A DNA stretch of 64,000 nt. Origin: Marinobacter sp. EhC06 (GTDB lineage: Bacteria; Pseudomonadota; Gammaproteobacteria; Pseudomonadales; Oleiphilaceae). The first letter of the stretch is position 1, and the number at the start of each line of letters is the position of its first letter. The notes under the pieces were generated by a model. That model saw only the letters and a list, made by a program, of their open reading frames with translations, had not been told where the DNA came from and did not search any database. Location of the stretch: assembly GCF_001650915.1 (NCBI RefSeq), contig NZ_LXYO01000023.1, positions 682,001-746,000 of the forward strand. Direction: 5' to 3'. The translations under genes were made by a program, and so were the position numbers. This document shows, in pieces, positions 1 to 8,563 of the stretch.

Positions 1-193
1 CTTTGAAGCGTGAGAGAATCACGTCCACGCTTTCTGTGCGCTGGGGTGCCGAACGATCTTCTTTCAGGTCTTCATCAGTCAACGGCTTCTGGGCCGGCGC
101 CATCATCGGCGCAGCCTCATGGGTCTGGTCGGCGGCCAGGGCAAAACCCGGCGCCAGCAAGGGCACGCAGAGTGCCAGCGCAAATCGCATCAT
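1..193 (-). CDS. Unidentified exported protein, N-terminal part only
   Basis: The first 64 codons of a minus-strand gene are visible and the rest lies beyond the window edge. The product begins MMRFALALCVPLLAPGFALA, a typical Sec signal peptide with likely cleavage after ALA near residue 20. A Met/Ala/Pro-rich stretch and an acidic segment (LTDEDLKEDR) follow. The ATG at 191-193 shares one base with the TGA of the upstream YcfL-like gene (TGATG), so it is almost certainly the last known member of the LpoB lipoprotein operon and translationally coupled to it. No family can be named from this fragment. A periplasmic role is inferred only from the signal peptide and neighbours. Confidence 0.7.
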   Translation of the reverse strand, partial: MMRFALALCVPLLAPGFALAADQTHEAAPMMAPAQKPLTDEDLKEDRSAPQRTESVDVILSRFK

Positions 194-654
194 CAGTTAA
201 GCTCCCGGACTTCCACGCGGTATTGCAAAGGTTGCGTGCTGGTAGACAGTTCACGATAGGTGGCGATGCTGTTCGCCGGGATGGTCGAGCGCTGCCACGT
301 GGGTTTCACATCGGTGGGCACCCCGTCCTGATTGAAGAATTGGGTACGGGCTTCAATCCGGTAATCGTAATCCGTGTGGTTGCGCAGAACCACGTACACC
401 TCTGTGGTTCCGGTTGCCGTTGGCCGCTGGCCGTGCTGGACCAGTGACAGGCGATAGCGTTCGCCGTCCTCCACTTGGCCGAACCCTCGGCTCCAGGTGC
501 GCTGCAGGTTGTAGTCGGTGAATGCCACGGAGTTCATGGTGATTGGCGCGGTGCGCTCGATCAGGTCCGTGCTGCTGGCGGATTTGACGGCACAGCCAGA
601 CAGCAGGCCCAGGCAGACCGCTGCTGCGGCCATGGATTTAATCAGTGTGTTCAT
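193..654 (-). CDS. YcfL/DUF1425-like lipoprotein
   Basis: A 153-residue lipoprotein. Residues 1-21 form a lipoprotein signal with lipobox LLSGC (Cys21). The remainder looks like one beta-rich domain with the pattern of YcfL (DUF1425): a conserved VVLRNHTDYDYRIEARTQFF segment followed by a C-terminal strand run. YcfL of enterobacteria is encoded beside lpoB, which matches the context here. The ATG overlaps the TGA of the COG3014 gene by 4 nt and its own stop overlaps the next start, so the genes are coupled. It is probably anchored in the outer membrane, since Ala rather than Asp follows the Cys. The biochemical role is unknown. A link to peptidoglycan synthesis is inferred from neighbours. 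Confidence 0.75.
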   Translation of the reverse strand: MNTLIKSMAAAAVCLGLLSGCAVKSASSTDLIERTAPITMNSVAFTDYNLQRTWSRGFGQVEDGERYRLSLVQHGQRPTATGTTEVYVVLRNHTDYDYRIEARTQFFNQDGVPTDVKPTWQRSTIPANSIATYRELSTSTQPLQYRVEVRELN

Positions 655-1901
655 TGGGTTCCTCCGGAATCCGGACGGCGAGACGTGGCGAAGGCCAGAC
701 CTGCCCCGCGACCATCAAATTTGAATTCGGTATTGTCGGCAAGGCCTGGCACGGGCTGACCGGTGTTATCCAGAAAACGGACAGTGACTGGATCGCCGTC
801 GGCGGCTGTTACAGGTAACAGGTGTATGGTGTCGGGCAGCCCCGCCCAGTACCGGATGTCTGCCCGGGTATTGGCGGACGCTGACATACCTTCGGCCGCA
901 ACGCTGATCAGGCTGATGGCGGCGTATCCGGCCCCGACGGCGCCGCCGGCAGCGCTACTGAAGCCGGCCAGCATGCTGTCCTGGCTGATGCTGCTGAGGG
1001 TGGAGCCGACGGCCCGGGTGTTTTCCTTGAACTGGATCTGGCCCTCGACAATCCGATCTATAGCCCGGCCCCCGCGAGTGGAGGCCTGGTAGAAAATATC
1101 TTCCATGGGGTACAGAGCGGACCATTCCTCACCGTTACGGACTTCGGCAGCCACATCCTGGAAGTTCTTGCCACGGCGATAGACCAACTGATAGTGCCCG
1201 ACACCGTCACCCAGCTTTCTGGGAGACCTGCCCGTTTCCACGATCAAAAGCGCGTTGTCGTCGGCTTCCGGAATGGGGGCGTCCGGCCGATAGAGCTTCA
1301 GTTCCTCGAAATGCTCCCGTGCCAACTGGTCACTGCCCATTTGCATCGCGGACCAGCCGGCCAGATACAGTAGCAGTGCGAAGTCGGTACTGTTCTGCTC
1401 CTCTTCGGCAAAGGCGTCTTGCAGCAATCCAGCCAGGAAGCTGGCCCGTGCGTTGCCGTAGTCGCCTTCCTCAAGGTAGATCAGGCCCAGGTACAAGTAG
1501 ACCATGGCGCGCTCATAGGGCTCGCCCTTGAAGTCCTTTTCGGCTTCTTCGTACCAGATGCTTCGGGCTTTTCGCGCGGCGTCGGTATCGGCGTAGACGT
1601 TCTCGATCTCCAGACGTGCCTGGGTAAGCGTATTCTTCGCTTCCTCGCGATAGCCGGCGCGGTAGGCCTTGACCCCAATCTCCATCAGGTTGAGGACCTT
1701 GTTGCGCCGGCCTTCTTCAAACAGGTTCTGGAAGTCGGCCTGAAGGATCTCGGGTTTGCTGCTGACCAGCGACTGTTCAGCCGGGGCCAGCGTTGCCCGG
1801 TCATAGACTTTCGGGCCGCTGGCGCAGCCCGCCAGTATGCCGGCGATCGCCGAGGCCAAGACCGGCTTCAGCCAGGTGTTATCGGTAAACCACATTGTCA
1901 C
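651..1901 (-). CDS. COG3014-family outer-membrane lipoprotein
   Basis: About 416 residues. The reading frame opens with GTG at 1901. An in-frame ATG at 1895 is equally plausible, since both lie inside the end of lpoB (overlap 17-23 nt). The lipobox is LAGC (Cys26 from GTG). Residues about 50-220 are helical with TPR-like repeats (YLGLIYLEEGDYGNARASF). A glycine/alanine-rich hydrophobic stretch (about 310-335, AGGAVGAGYAAISLI) may insert into or pack on a membrane. A beta-rich C-terminal end follows. Proteins of this family (COG3014) recur next to LpoB and YcfL homologues in marine gammaproteobacteria, but no function is established to my knowledge. It sits in the middle of a coupled lipoprotein operon. 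Confidence 0.75.
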   Translation of the reverse strand: MTMWFTDNTWLKPVLASAIAGILAGCASGPKVYDRATLAPAEQSLVSSKPEILQADFQNLFEEGRRNKVLNLMEIGVKAYRAGYREEAKNTLTQARLEIENVYADTDAARKARSIWYEEAEKDFKGEPYERAMVYLYLGLIYLEEGDYGNARASFLAGLLQDAFAEEEQNSTDFALLLYLAGWSAMQMGSDQLAREHFEELKLYRPDAPIPEADDNALLIVETGRSPRKLGDGVGHYQLVYRRGKNFQDVAAEVRNGEEWSALYPMEDIFYQASTRGGRAIDRIVEGQIQFKENTRAVGSTLSSISQDSMLAGFSSAAGGAVGAGYAAISLISVAAEGMSASANTRADIRYWAGLPDTIHLLPVTAADGDPVTVRFLDNTGQPVPGLADNTEFKFDGRGAGLAFATSRRPDSGGTQ

Positions 1902-2520
1902 GGGCCGCCTTTCTCATTTCGTAGAGTCCGCTCCAGACAATGGTGCCCAGCTCGAGATCGACCATCTCGAAGGTCACCTGGCTGTAGCGTGACTGGGTTC
2001 CGGTGTTGCGATCGATGGCGTCCAGTGACGAAATGCGGCCACCGAGGCGGAAGTCGGCGCCTGCCTGAGCAGCGGTTTGACGAATGGTGCCGCCATCCAC
2101 CGCGCCATCCCGTTTCAGATCCCGCTCTTTCTGGACCATGTCGGAGAAGTGACGACCAACAAAGATCATCCGGCCGTTAGCAGCCCGGTTCAGTTCAATG
2201 CGCAGGCGATCGGTCAGCATGTTGGTGTTGATCACCGAGGTGCTTTCGTTCTTGATGTATTCGTTATCGATAATGATCCGGGGTGGTGTTGAACGGCCGG
2301 TGAGCATGGGGTTGGCCAGCATGTCACGCATCATCTGGTCAGTCATCGCGACCACATCCTGGCTCTCGATCCCCACGCCGCCCACACTGCCTGTAGTCGA
2401 TACGTCCTCATAGACACTGGGCTTACCCTGTACGTTTTCGATCTTGCTGGCACAGCCGGAAAGAAACAGGGACGTCAGGACCAGAGCGCAGGCCGGTTTG
2501 AGAGTGTTTTTGGTGAACAT
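1879..2520 (-). CDS. lpoB: Penicillin-binding protein activator LpoB
   Basis: A 213-residue outer-membrane lipoprotein with lipobox LSGC (Cys23). After a short linker comes the LpoB/CsgG-like domain, recognisable by the IDNEYIKNESTSVINTNML and MIFVGRHFSDMV segments. In E. coli LpoB spans the periplasm to stimulate the glycosyltransferase and transpeptidase of PBP1b. Here the disordered linker between Cys23 and the domain (about residues 24-50) is shorter than in E. coli. The gene lies 17 nt downstream of a large lipoprotein gene and overlaps the COG3014 gene. Family assignment is confident. The partner PBP is not in this window. Confidence 0.85.
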   Translation of the reverse strand: MFTKNTLKPACALVLTSLFLSGCASKIENVQGKPSVYEDVSTTGSVGGVGIESQDVVAMTDQMMRDMLANPMLTGRSTPPRIIIDNEYIKNESTSVINTNMLTDRLRIELNRAANGRMIFVGRHFSDMVQKERDLKRDGAVDGGTIRQTAAQAGADFRLGGRISSLDAIDRNTGTQSRYSQVTFEMVDLELGTIVWSGLYEMRKAARDNVVYR

Positions 2521-2537
2521 GTATATCTCCAGTTATG

Positions 2538-4091
2538 TCAGTAGGCACGCGCGAGGGCTTCTGCCAATTCCGGGTAGATCTGTCGGGTTGCTTTCATGGC
2601 ATCGGCAAAGTTGCCGGTGTGGCCGTATTTTGCTTTCAGGTAGCGAGCCATGGAATGAATGTCATCAAAGCTGCGGTCTGAGGAGGCGCGAATGGCTTCC
2701 CAGCCGCCTGAGGCGCTGATCGCCGTTTCCCGACCAACAGACTTGCCGATTTCGGCCCCCACGGCACCACCGAGAAAACCGCCAACGAAAGGAATCTGCT
2801 CCAGGGCTTTTTCTCCTGCGTAGGCGCCGGCTGCTGCGCCGACTCCGGTGCCAACCGTTGCGCCGATATTGGCGTTGATGGCGGAGTTCACCCACTCGGC
2901 AAGTACGTCATCGCTGGTATACGGGCTCATGTATTTGCCAAGGTTGTCCTGGCGAACCAGTTGTTCAAGCAGTTCCTCTTCGGTGGGAATCCGGATGTTT
3001 CCATCCCCGTCGCGAAGTTTACCGGTTTTCGCGGCGGCCAAGAGTTGTTTTGACGGTGCTTCGTTACTCATCCGGTCGACCAGTCGCTCCGGCAGCCCCC
3101 CCACCTTGAGTAAAGAGCGATGGTCATCTGTCATGCCCGTGTAGTATCCCGTCCGGATTTTCTTAACAATCTGATACTGGTCGCCCACTATTTCATAGGT
3201 TGCGGGAATGTTGTCCTCATCGGGATAGGCATTGAGTACCTGGATCAGCAAGTCGTCAGTTTTGGCTCCTTGATCCAGAGCGGCCTTGAGGTCTATACCA
3301 CGCAGACCCTCCGGGCCAATCAACCAGGCCTTGTAGCGAGCAGGTAGCAGATCAACGTAGCCCGGTACCTGGCTGTTTGCTGCATGATAGGCAAGCGTGT
3401 CGGTCTCGGGTGCCAGGTCAATCAGCCTGAGCACCGCCGACGGGCGATAGACAGAGTTTGCTCCACTAGTCCTCAGATAGGCCGCAATTTCATCGGCAGT
3501 CTGAGGGTTTGCTTGCTCGAAATCCCTGCGCTGCTGATCAATGACTGCCAGGACGCTGTCTTTATGGTGCTCGGTGATGAAGTCTCGTGCCACTGCCTGT
3601 TCTGCGGCTTCATCACTCAGTGATCCCATAAACATCATTGGCGTTGGGAAATACAGGGACAGGTAGGAGTCAATGGAATAGCTCACGCGGCTCTCCAGCA
3701 GCGTTTCACCCTGCCAGCTCAGCGCGTAGATATCCTCGTACTGAACTGCGTCGTGATAGGGAATCAGTGACAGGGTGACCATGTAGCCCAGGAAACTGAC
3801 GCCGTTAAAGTCTGCCGAAGCCTTCACTTCAGTCGTTCGCGTGACGACCACCTCAGGCGCATCAGGGGATTCGGGAACCAACCAGTCAGGACGATCGTCT
3901 CCGACGACGGTGAAGGGGACTGTCCCGGTGGTATAGGAAGCTGTGCTATTGGCGCTTACGCTGCTACGGTCGAATTGATAGACCTGACACCCTGCCAGAA
4001 AAACGGCCATGGCAAGACTGACGAAAGCCTTGCCTGCCCTCGAAGCCGCGGCGGCTTTTTTCCCAAAGCTTTGAAAACGACTGAACTTCAT
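2538..4091 (-). CDS. Large lipoprotein with glycine-zipper segment
   Basis: I chose the ATG at 4091 (517 residues) because it places a lipoprotein signal at the N-terminus: MKFSRF..., hydrophobic run, lipobox LAGC with Cys35. The frame stays open 111 nt further upstream, but those codons do not look like a signal. Residues about 40-400 show no family I recognise. Residues about 409-453 form a double glycine zipper (IGATVGTGVGAAAGAYAG, then VGGFLGGAVGAEIGKSVG), typical of Gly-zipper 2TM-like outer-membrane lipoproteins that pack on or insert into membranes. It is the promoter-proximal gene of the LpoB operon, 17 nt before lpoB. Base composition looks slightly richer in A/T than its neighbours. 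Function unknown. Confidence 0.75.
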   Translation of the reverse strand: MKFSRFQSFGKKAAAASRAGKAFVSLAMAVFLAGCQVYQFDRSSVSANSTASYTTGTVPFTVVGDDRPDWLVPESPDAPEVVVTRTTEVKASADFNGVSFLGYMVTLSLIPYHDAVQYEDIYALSWQGETLLESRVSYSIDSYLSLYFPTPMMFMGSLSDEAAEQAVARDFITEHHKDSVLAVIDQQRRDFEQANPQTADEIAAYLRTSGANSVYRPSAVLRLIDLAPETDTLAYHAANSQVPGYVDLLPARYKAWLIGPEGLRGIDLKAALDQGAKTDDLLIQVLNAYPDEDNIPATYEIVGDQYQIVKKIRTGYYTGMTDDHRSLLKVGGLPERLVDRMSNEAPSKQLLAAAKTGKLRDGDGNIRIPTEEELLEQLVRQDNLGKYMSPYTSDDVLAEWVNSAINANIGATVGTGVGAAAGAYAGEKALEQIPFVGGFLGGAVGAEIGKSVGRETAISASGGWEAIRASSDRSFDDIHSMARYLKAKYGHTGNFADAMKATRQIYPELAEALARAY

Positions 4092-4368
4092 TTTGATACC
4101 CAAATTCCACTGGTTGAAATGAGTCCGGGACAGCGACACTCCGGAATTCGGGTAAATGTATAAACAATTTTTAATGGATGCGCCTCGCCTCAAGCGCACC
4201 AAGGTGAGGCATCTCTAATAATGGAATAGAAGGGTTAGGAATGTGTATTTTCTAACTAAATGAAAAATAGGCAGTAATTTCTTATTTCCGGAAAGTATAG
4301 AGAAATGAAAAACAATGCAAAAATTTGTTAACCATGCCAGTAACTGGCGTTGATGAGGCGTTTATCGT
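4092..4368. other. A/T-rich intergenic region upstream of the lipoprotein operon
   Basis: About 280 bases without a convincing gene, clearly richer in A/T than the surroundings from about 4140 to 4350. It must carry the promoter of the five-gene lipoprotein operon (reading leftward) and the end of the small acidic-protein gene. A TATACA-like hexamer reading leftward lies near 4155-4165, but I see no good -35 partner, so I do not call a promoter. An imperfect inverted repeat GCCTCGCCT / AGGTGAGGC lies near 4183-4212. Confidence 0.4.
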
Positions 4369-4569
4369 TTACTGATCATCGTCTTCAACGTCATCCGGAT
4401 GTTCCCTCTTGTACCGCTCCCACTCTTCCCAGTCGTGGGGCGTTCCCGCATGGGGCCGGCGCAGATGCTTGGCGTGCTCCATGGCGTTGTGGCGCAGGCT
4501 GTGGTCCCGCTCTTCCTCTTCCTTGTCAAAACCGTACTTTTTAAGAAATTCGTCAGGGCTGATGGGCAT
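4369..4569 (-). CDS. Small acidic/His-rich protein of unknown function
   Basis: A 66-residue, highly charged protein with no membrane segment. It begins MPISPDEFLKKYGFDKEEEE, has several His residues in the middle, and ends with an acidic tail (VEDDDQ). The start is supported by a strong ribosome-binding site (GGAGGTG) about 5 bases before the ATG. A longer frame upstream would begin at 4634 without such a site. It lies 61 bases downstream of the RNase II gene on the same strand and may be cotranscribed. I do not recognise the family. The codon pattern and ribosome-binding site argue that it is a real gene. Confidence 0.65.
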   Translation of the reverse strand: MPISPDEFLKKYGFDKEEEERDHSLRHNAMEHAKHLRRPHAGTPHDWEEWERYKREHPDDVEDDDQ

Positions 4570-4630
4570 GGCGCACCTCCATCAAAGGAATATGTCCTTG
4601 TAAGTACGATGCGCCTGCCTGCGTGGTTTT

Positions 4631-6616
4631 TCAACCGCCGTCGGAACTGGCCCCGGTGGGTATCTCCTGCGCTTCCACCAGCTTGAAATTGATCTGTCTG
4701 CGCTCCTCGTCTACCCCTGCAAAGCTGACCGTCACCGGCTGTTCCAGTTGGAATATGCGGCCGTTCTTGTTGTGGATCAGGCGAAGCGTGACCGGGTCAA
4801 AGCTGTATTTGCCATCCAGATCCTTGCAGCTGACGAACCCTTCCAGACCGTTGGCATCCAGCCTTACAAAGAAACCGGCCGGCACGGTGCGGCTGATCAC
4901 ACCGCCCATGGGTTCTTCGCCGAGTGTTTTGGCAAAGTCACTCTTGAGCCAGGCTTCCAGACTGTTTGCCGCCTGACGGGCGCGGATCTGTGCAGCCTGC
5001 AGGGCCTCGAGCTGATCCTCGGTCAAGGCTTTCATGGGGGTATCCCACAGTGCCGACTTGATCAGCCGGTGGACATAGAAGTCTGAGAACTTGCGCAGTG
5101 GCGAAGTAAACGTGGTGTAGGCGTCCAGGCCCATACCCTGGTGAGGCGCAGGCTTGAAGCTCAGCTCGGCCCGGGCCAGCTGACGGGACAGTATGGCCTT
5201 GACCGGCACCCCGGCTTCCAGGGCGTCGGTTTCCTTCATCAGTTTGCGGAAGCCCTCGGCCTGATGGGCATCAACGTCGGCCAGATGCGGTGCATGGCTG
5301 TCGATCAGCGCCCGGATGTTATCGGCACGATCATCACGTAGCCCGGGATGCTGGATAAACAGCCCTGCGGTCTGGTTGGTCAGGAAGTCCGCGGCGCAGC
5401 GGTTGGCGGCGACCATACACTCTTCCACCAGGCGATGGGCTTCATTCTGGATGGATGGTTCAATCAGCCGGATACGTTTGTTTTCATCCAGGCGGAGGCG
5501 GAATTCCGGCCGGTCGCCGCTTAGCAGCGCATGTTCACTGCGCCATTTCCTGAGTGCTGTCGCTGCCTGGTGCAATTGGTCCAGGCTGTTGGCAACGGCG
5601 TCCGGAAGTGCCTTGATCTCATCGTCTTCCCGACCTTCGATCAGGTTTGAGACGAGCTCGTAGCTGAGCTTGCCCTTGGACTGGATAACCGCCTGATGAA
5701 AGCTGTAGTCACCGAGGCTGCCATCATTGTTGACCTGGAGATCGCACACCAGAGCCAGGCGCCTGGTTTCCGGCATCAGCGAGCACAGGCGAGTGCTGAT
5801 GCTGTCAGGCAGCATGGGCAGGGGCTCGCCCGGGAAGTAAATGGCGGTGGCCCGATTGAACGCTTCCTGTTCCGCCGGGCTGTCTGTGTCGATCATGGCG
5901 GTCGGATCGGCAATGGCAATCGACAGGGTCCAGCCCGTGGCGTTGGGTTCGGCGAGCAGGGCATCGTCCATGTCCTGGGTGCCCGGGCTGTCGATGGTCA
6001 CATACGGGCGATCCGTTCGGTCTTCCCGTCCGGCCTCCCGGGACTCGATATCGCAGTCACTGAGGCTGTCGGCCTGCGCGCGTACGGCGTCTGGCCATGT
6101 GTCCGCCAGATCAAAGGTAGCCAGGGTGAAGGAGCGTTCAATGCCGGGTTCCCCGGCCTTGCCGATTACCCGTAATACCTTGGCCTGACCCTTGCCGTCC
6201 TTGATCGGATGCTTGTGAATCTGGCAATAGATGTAATCGTCCTGCTGGGCGTTCATTCGCTCCTTGGGGGGAATGAAGATCCAGCGGTTGATGCCCGGGG
6301 TCTCTGGCACCACGAAATGCCCTTTGCCTTTCACCAGGTACCGACCCACAAAGGTGTTCAGGCGGGTTTCCAGCAGTTCGTCCACCACGCCCTGGGTTTT
6401 GCCTTTCTCGACTTCCTGCTCGGTGACATTCACCCGGTCCCCGGGCAGTACCTTCTGCATCTCCTCGGGTGGCAGGAAGACATCCCGGCCCTCGTCAAGC
6501 GCTACAAATCCGAAGCGGCCATTGGTGGCTTTGACAGTTCCGGGGAAAACCACCTTGTTGTCCTTGATATCCGATTTCAGCTGGCGCAACTGGCTGAGGG
6601 CGTCGGCATTGAGCAT
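4631..6616 (-). CDS. rnb: Exoribonuclease II (RNase II/RNB family)
   Basis: A 661-residue 3'-5' exoribonuclease, close to the 640-660 residues usual for RNase II and far shorter than RNase R. N-terminal cold-shock-like domains occupy about residues 20-170. The RNB catalytic domain contains the Mg-binding signature VTIDSPGTQDMDDAL (around residue 205), with the aspartates that coordinate two metals. A C-terminal S1-type domain lies around 575-650. The enzyme degrades single-stranded RNA to nucleoside monophosphates in the cytoplasm. It stands alone between a small acidic protein and a diguanylate cyclase, all on the minus strand. RNase II versus another short RNR-type enzyme is not fully settled by eye. 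Confidence 0.88.
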   Translation of the reverse strand: MLNADALSQLRQLKSDIKDNKVVFPGTVKATNGRFGFVALDEGRDVFLPPEEMQKVLPGDRVNVTEQEVEKGKTQGVVDELLETRLNTFVGRYLVKGKGHFVVPETPGINRWIFIPPKERMNAQQDDYIYCQIHKHPIKDGKGQAKVLRVIGKAGEPGIERSFTLATFDLADTWPDAVRAQADSLSDCDIESREAGREDRTDRPYVTIDSPGTQDMDDALLAEPNATGWTLSIAIADPTAMIDTDSPAEQEAFNRATAIYFPGEPLPMLPDSISTRLCSLMPETRRLALVCDLQVNNDGSLGDYSFHQAVIQSKGKLSYELVSNLIEGREDDEIKALPDAVANSLDQLHQAATALRKWRSEHALLSGDRPEFRLRLDENKRIRLIEPSIQNEAHRLVEECMVAANRCAADFLTNQTAGLFIQHPGLRDDRADNIRALIDSHAPHLADVDAHQAEGFRKLMKETDALEAGVPVKAILSRQLARAELSFKPAPHQGMGLDAYTTFTSPLRKFSDFYVHRLIKSALWDTPMKALTEDQLEALQAAQIRARQAANSLEAWLKSDFAKTLGEEPMGGVISRTVPAGFFVRLDANGLEGFVSCKDLDGKYSFDPVTLRLIHNKNGRIFQLEQPVTVSFAGVDEERRQINFKLVEAQEIPTGASSDGG

Positions 6617-6688
6617 GAAGTAACCTGGCTGGTAAAAAATGAATGATGGGGCGGAGTATAACGGTTATGGCGGTATGAGTCAGACCCG

Positions 6689-8458
6689 TTACGCGGGGTT
6701 AATCTCCGGGTCTTCCGAGGTGGTAATACAGACCCGGTTGCGCCCCTCATCCTTGGCCTGATAAAGGGCCCGATCCGCTTGACGAAGAATGGTATCGGTA
6801 CTGTCACCCGGCAGAGCAAAGTAGCCACCAATACTGACGGTGACTTGGGTCCCGGTTTTTCGGCTTTCCTGTTCCACGGATTCCCGGATGCGGAGGGCGA
6901 TACGGTTTAGTGTCTCGGGATCACAGGGCGACAACAGAACGACGAACTCGTCCCCACCCCAGCGTCCCGGATGGTCGTAGGGGCGAACTCCGGCTTTCAG
7001 CCACAGGGCAACCCGGCACAGGATCTGATCGCCGGCCTGATGGCCCAGGTTGTCATTGATGCTTTTGAAATGGTCAATGTCCAGCCAGATCACGCCAAAG
7101 CCGGTCTCTTGGCGGCGGGCTCGCTGGATTTCCTCATCCAGCACCTCGTCCAGACCACGACGGTTTTTCAGGCCGGTCAGGGGATCGACGCGGGCCAGTC
7201 GGTTCAACTCATCCGTTCTTTGAGCGACTTTTTCTTCGAGTTCCCGGGTAGAGTGGCCGAGGCTCTGGGTCATTTTCTCGAAATGATCCGCCAGCCAGCC
7301 GATCTCATTATCCGGTTTATCCAGCCGCGGCAGATCGAAGCTGCCTTCCCGGACTTTTTCCACGGCGTGTTCCAGGCTCATGATGGGCTTGAGAATCCGG
7401 GACTGGATGATCAGGTGGAACAGCACCAGTGTGACCAGCAGTGTGCCCAGGAACACCGCCACCAGCGGCCACAGATAGCTGGTTGGCAGGAGTGTATTGA
7501 GGTCAAGCAGGGTGATCTCGAACCAGCCAATGGCCGGCAGGAAGGCAACCCCGGCCAGATGCTTGCGGCCATCCACCGTCACGAAGCCGCTTTCCACCTG
7601 TCCGGCCTGGTCGCTCCGCTTCTTGAGAAGCTGCAGCATACCGAGAATCTGTTGCTTGTCCTGGGGATCATCGAACAGCAGGTCGACGGTGTTCTTCTGG
7701 CCTTCGGGTTTGATGATGCTGGCGAAGTCGATGTAGTTCCGGTCGCGGTAAAGCTGGATGGCGCCGTTGTAATCCACGAACAGGGTGGTGATGCCCTCCT
7801 GACCGATGTCGACTATGTCCTGGAGAAAAGCGTCCAGGCTCAGACCGGTACCGACCATACCGACAATTTCGCCGGCCTCACCGCGCATCAACACATCGAT
7901 CCAGAGTTTGGTAACACCCAGCTCAGTATCCGGATTAACGTTGAGGTGGAAGTCCCGACCTTCCTCAATCAGCTGGAAAAACCAGGCGTCATCGGGTTTT
8001 TCCTTATCGAGAACATATCGGAACTGGCTGCCAGCGTACTCGTTCTCCTCGTTGTTGTAGTAATAGTGGCCATTGTTGACGAGGGCAACGAAGTAATTGT
8101 TGTCGCGGAAATTGGAACGAAAACTCTCCATCTGGCGGATGGCTTCAGCTTCGAGTGCGGCGTCATCGGGATTGGCGGCCCAGTTGATCAGGGCGGAGGA
8201 ACTTGCCATTTGTTTGGCCAACCCTATTTCCCGCTCCAGGGACTGCAGCAGGCGGGCGCTGTCGTAGCGTACCTGTATTTCCGCGACCTGTTGGCCCCAG
8301 CGCTCGATGATGCTCTCGGACAGCTCCCGATAGGCCAGCCACGAAGCCACGGAAGCCACGATGATGAGACTGGCGGCCAGGCCAAGGATGCGGGTTTTAA
8401 GGCTCAACGAGTATCCCTCTCGGATTTTCTGGGTTTCTGGGCGCCAATGATAGAACAC
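6689..8458 (-). CDS. Membrane diguanylate cyclase with Cache-type sensor and HAMP
   Basis: About 589 residues. TM1 (about 22-42), a periplasmic double-Cache-like region (about 50-325, with NNGHYYYNNEENEYAG), TM2 (about 332-352), HAMP (about 353-405), a short coiled coil and a C-terminal GGDEF domain. The active-site GGDEF is at 501-505, and an intact inhibitory I-site RPYD lies at 492-495, exactly five residues upstream, so feedback by c-di-GMP is expected. It converts two GTP to c-di-GMP in response to a periplasmic ligand. The start is uncertain: the frame begins with GTG at 8458, and a TTG slightly downstream (before SLKTR) would also preserve TM1. Confidence 0.88.
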   Translation of the reverse strand: MFYHWRPETQKIREGYSLSLKTRILGLAASLIIVASVASWLAYRELSESIIERWGQQVAEIQVRYDSARLLQSLEREIGLAKQMASSSALINWAANPDDAALEAEAIRQMESFRSNFRDNNYFVALVNNGHYYYNNEENEYAGSQFRYVLDKEKPDDAWFFQLIEEGRDFHLNVNPDTELGVTKLWIDVLMRGEAGEIVGMVGTGLSLDAFLQDIVDIGQEGITTLFVDYNGAIQLYRDRNYIDFASIIKPEGQKNTVDLLFDDPQDKQQILGMLQLLKKRSDQAGQVESGFVTVDGRKHLAGVAFLPAIGWFEITLLDLNTLLPTSYLWPLVAVFLGTLLVTLVLFHLIIQSRILKPIMSLEHAVEKVREGSFDLPRLDKPDNEIGWLADHFEKMTQSLGHSTRELEEKVAQRTDELNRLARVDPLTGLKNRRGLDEVLDEEIQRARRQETGFGVIWLDIDHFKSINDNLGHQAGDQILCRVALWLKAGVRPYDHPGRWGGDEFVVLLSPCDPETLNRIALRIRESVEQESRKTGTQVTVSIGGYFALPGDSTDTILRQADRALYQAKDEGRNRVCITTSEDPEINPA

Positions 8459-8508
8459 TGGTTAACCAGAGTGTAGAAAAAACAGACAGGGACTGGCGGA
8501 AAGCGGGA

Positions 8509-8550
8509 GAAAAAAATCGGTCGCAAGGGCCGATAGATACCGGCCCTTGC
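8509..8550 (-). terminator. Rho-independent terminator of the metal-efflux operon
   Basis: A perfect 10-bp stem (8523-8532 with 8541-8550, arm GCAAGGGCCG) and an 8-nt loop. Read on the minus strand, it is followed after a few bases by seven T (the A-run at 8510-8516). It lies 13 bases beyond the stop of the DUF411 gene, the last gene of the operon. Confidence 0.75.
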
Positions 8551-8563
8551 CTGGTGATTCGCG

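Noticed and set aside
6971..8476. 501-codon frame opposite the diguanylate cyclase
   Set aside because: Antisense to a gene with complete GGDEF and I-site motifs. No plausible domains.
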